From positions 99,346,502 through 99,410,501 of the forward strand of contig OZ022501.1 in NCBI GenBank assembly GCA_963989385.1: a stretch of DNA of 64,000 nucleotides, written 5' to 3'. The notes under the pieces were generated by a model. It made no database searches, was not told where the DNA came from, and worked only from the letters and a program-made list of their open reading frames with translations. Of the stretch, positions 53,801 to 56,800 are shown one piece after another. The first letter of the stretch is position 1. Every line of letters starts with the position of its first letter. A program made the translations under genes and the position numbers. The stretch is from Ctena decussata (lineage: Eukaryota > Mollusca > Bivalvia > Lucinida > Lucinidae).

Positions 53801-56800
53801 ATCGGTGGTGCCCAAACGACCTAGTAAGGTTATGGGATAGAATAGAATAGAATAATATAGCTTAAGTAAACTGCTGAGTAATCCAAATGAAATGCGACAG
53901 ATCGAAACAGACAATGCCGACTGATTGCGACAATGCTCTAGAGAACTGTTAATATGTCAACGTACAAAAAAGCATGCAGACAGAAAGGACAATAAAACAT
54001 TATTGAGGTATTGACCTTGACAAGATATAGACATTTTCAAAAAAATATGGGTGCAACACTATACAAATGGATAGTTTAGTCACCTGAATTATGTGGGCGT
54101 TCGTTAAAATCAGGTTCCAGTTCGTCGACCATTTGGGAATGGCCTGTGTCGTTCAATGCCCTCAGAAATGCCGAATACCATACCTCTGGATTCTTTCGAC
54201 ACTGCATTCGCTCCAATAAAATACTGGCACCCACTAGTTGTCCAGAATTGTTGTAGCTTGTATTAATTTTTTGCATATCCTCCATACTGATTACTTTATT
54301 CTGGTAAAGGTGCCCTACCAGCTCCGTTGGGTCAATAATTTCTCTAAGCTTAGGCCAGAACAGTTGAATAATGCGTCGTTCGTAATGAGAAATCTCTTTT
54401 TGCTTGCCTTCAGATGAAAGAATGGATGCTATATAATCATACTCTGAAATAAATGAAAACTATATAGGCATGCTCAGGTTATAGAACATTAGGAATCACT
54501 TAGCACCAAACACCACAAGAATCTTACAAGCAACCGACATGCACATCTATACGATATATATACTATGTACTGCTGTTGTTTCTGAGGTGCGTATATTACA
54601 CATGGTCGGCCCAATCGTGGTATAACTAACGATAATTTTTGCTCTGGCTTCAGACTACAACTGAGTCCTTGACTTTACTTCATACTAGTTTTCTGATAAT
54701 TTTATAGAGTTTACTATTATGTCTCGCTGGTGAGTGTGACGAGGTCCCTTCGCAGATCAAATCAAGCAATGCTTGTTCCTAGAGCTATCTGTTTCCATGA
54801 GGAAACTTACGGTGCGATTCTTGATAATTGTAACTTTAAAACTGTAGTCATCTTGTTCATAGCTAGCCACTCTGTTTTCTGTTTTAAAGTGCTGGTGAAC
54901 TGTTTTCATTATACACTAGAATCATTGGAAATGATTGGTATTTAATTATCTAAAAATGTCGGAAACTGCAAGGAAACATTCCAAATGGTCAAGGAGGAAT
55001 AAGGCATTTAAATTTAATTAGCTAGAAATATGAGAGAGTTTTTATGATGTTCATATATGGAGATATTCAACGGGACTCTGCTGGTCGCATTAAAGCAACA
55101 ATGGCGCTCTGCCTTGTAGTCGCATCTTGGCGACACTGGCACCGAAAGAGTTAAGAGTCAGTTGTAGCATATGAAGAGCTAGAAATTGCATTATAATGTA
55201 TAAAACTTTGTTCCCATCAAATTAATTTTACACTGTCATTTTAAACTGTACCAACAATAACGCCATAGGAAAAATGTTATTTGAAAGATATTTCGTGCAA
55301 TTTTCTCTCGTTGTAATCTACGGGTTATGAAGATATCTTGTTTTTCAGACTTCAATTATACTCGGTTCAAAGTAGAATAAGAATATTGCGCACTACAGTA
55401 TATCCAATTTGAGCATACCTTCGGCCTTCAATGCTGATATAAGCATTTGCCACTTTCCTGGCTCGCTAGAGCGTAGAATAATATCTAACATTTCTCCTGT
55501 TGCTTCCTGATGATCACGTGCATACAGCTGTCTCAGTCGCGACGCTTCAGCTTAAAAAGAATACAAAACCATATTAGCCCCGACATAACAAAACCCCCAA
55601 TGTGGCATGTGCGTCCAGCGAAGAGTCAAATCAGCCTAGGCATCCGCCTAAGCTGTTCAGAGACTTCGCTACTAGGTTAGACCCTTTACCCTACATGCAC
55701 ATTACGAAGACTCTGATCAGACTCATGCTAGGCTGATTTGTCTTTGTTTGGCGCAAGAGCCAATATGTTTGTCATGTCATGTCGCGGCTTATATATACTC
55801 AACAATGCATAATTTATCAATCCGTTACCTAAGAGCGTTCGCCTTTTGCTTCATCAAAGTTTTACAATGAAAAATAGAAATACTAAGAAAAAATATTTAC
55901 ATTTTGACAAACAAATCTCGAAAGAAAGAAAAGATGATTAAAACCAGACAATCACTAAAGGCGACGAATGCCCTCGCTAGATGAGTAATGTGTTAAGACA
56001 TATTTGTGTGAAGTTATATCAAAATCTGTCAATAAGTAACGGTGCTAGAGGGATGACTAAGTTTTTCTAAAAATAGCAACTGCGACCTTGACCATGGATT
56101 TACAACGCTGAAAGGTGAACTTATCCAAGTTATTGTCATACTTAATATTTGTCACTATGTGAAGTTATGTAAAAATCATTTCAGAGGGATGACCATACAA
56201 TTTCTAAAACTATCAAATGTGACTGTGACCCTAAAATTACGGATCGCGAACTTGTCCAAGATATTGTCACACTTAAAAATTCCGGATCGCGAACTTGTCC
56301 AAGATATTGTCACTGAAACGGTAATTTATCCAAGATACTTAACATTTGTGTGAAGTCATATCAAAATCGATAAATAAATAAAAGCGCTAGAGCGATGCCC
56401 ATGTTTTTTCTGAAAATAGCAACTGTGACCTTGACCTTAATCCTGCCAATCTGAAATGAAAGTAAAAAGTATGCAAAGACCAGGAACTGAAACAATCAAA
56501 ATCCAAATCCAGCCCTCAAACCATAGTTGGAAACAACTAAGATTACAAGTAATCAAGATACAGAGAACATATGGCCAACCGAGTGAGCAGCTTGTTTCCA
56601 AAAGGTGGCCACTCAGCAACCCAAACCGAACCAAAAATAATAAGAACATACATAAGGTAAAACATCACAGAAACTCTGACACCAAAAACAGGCAACAGAG
56701 AACCACAACAGAACTACCGCCTTGGAACGGTCAGTAATTCATGGGGCTTGAATCGATTTTACAGGCCCAACCTCACCCTCAGTTTCTGAAGTGGTACAAA

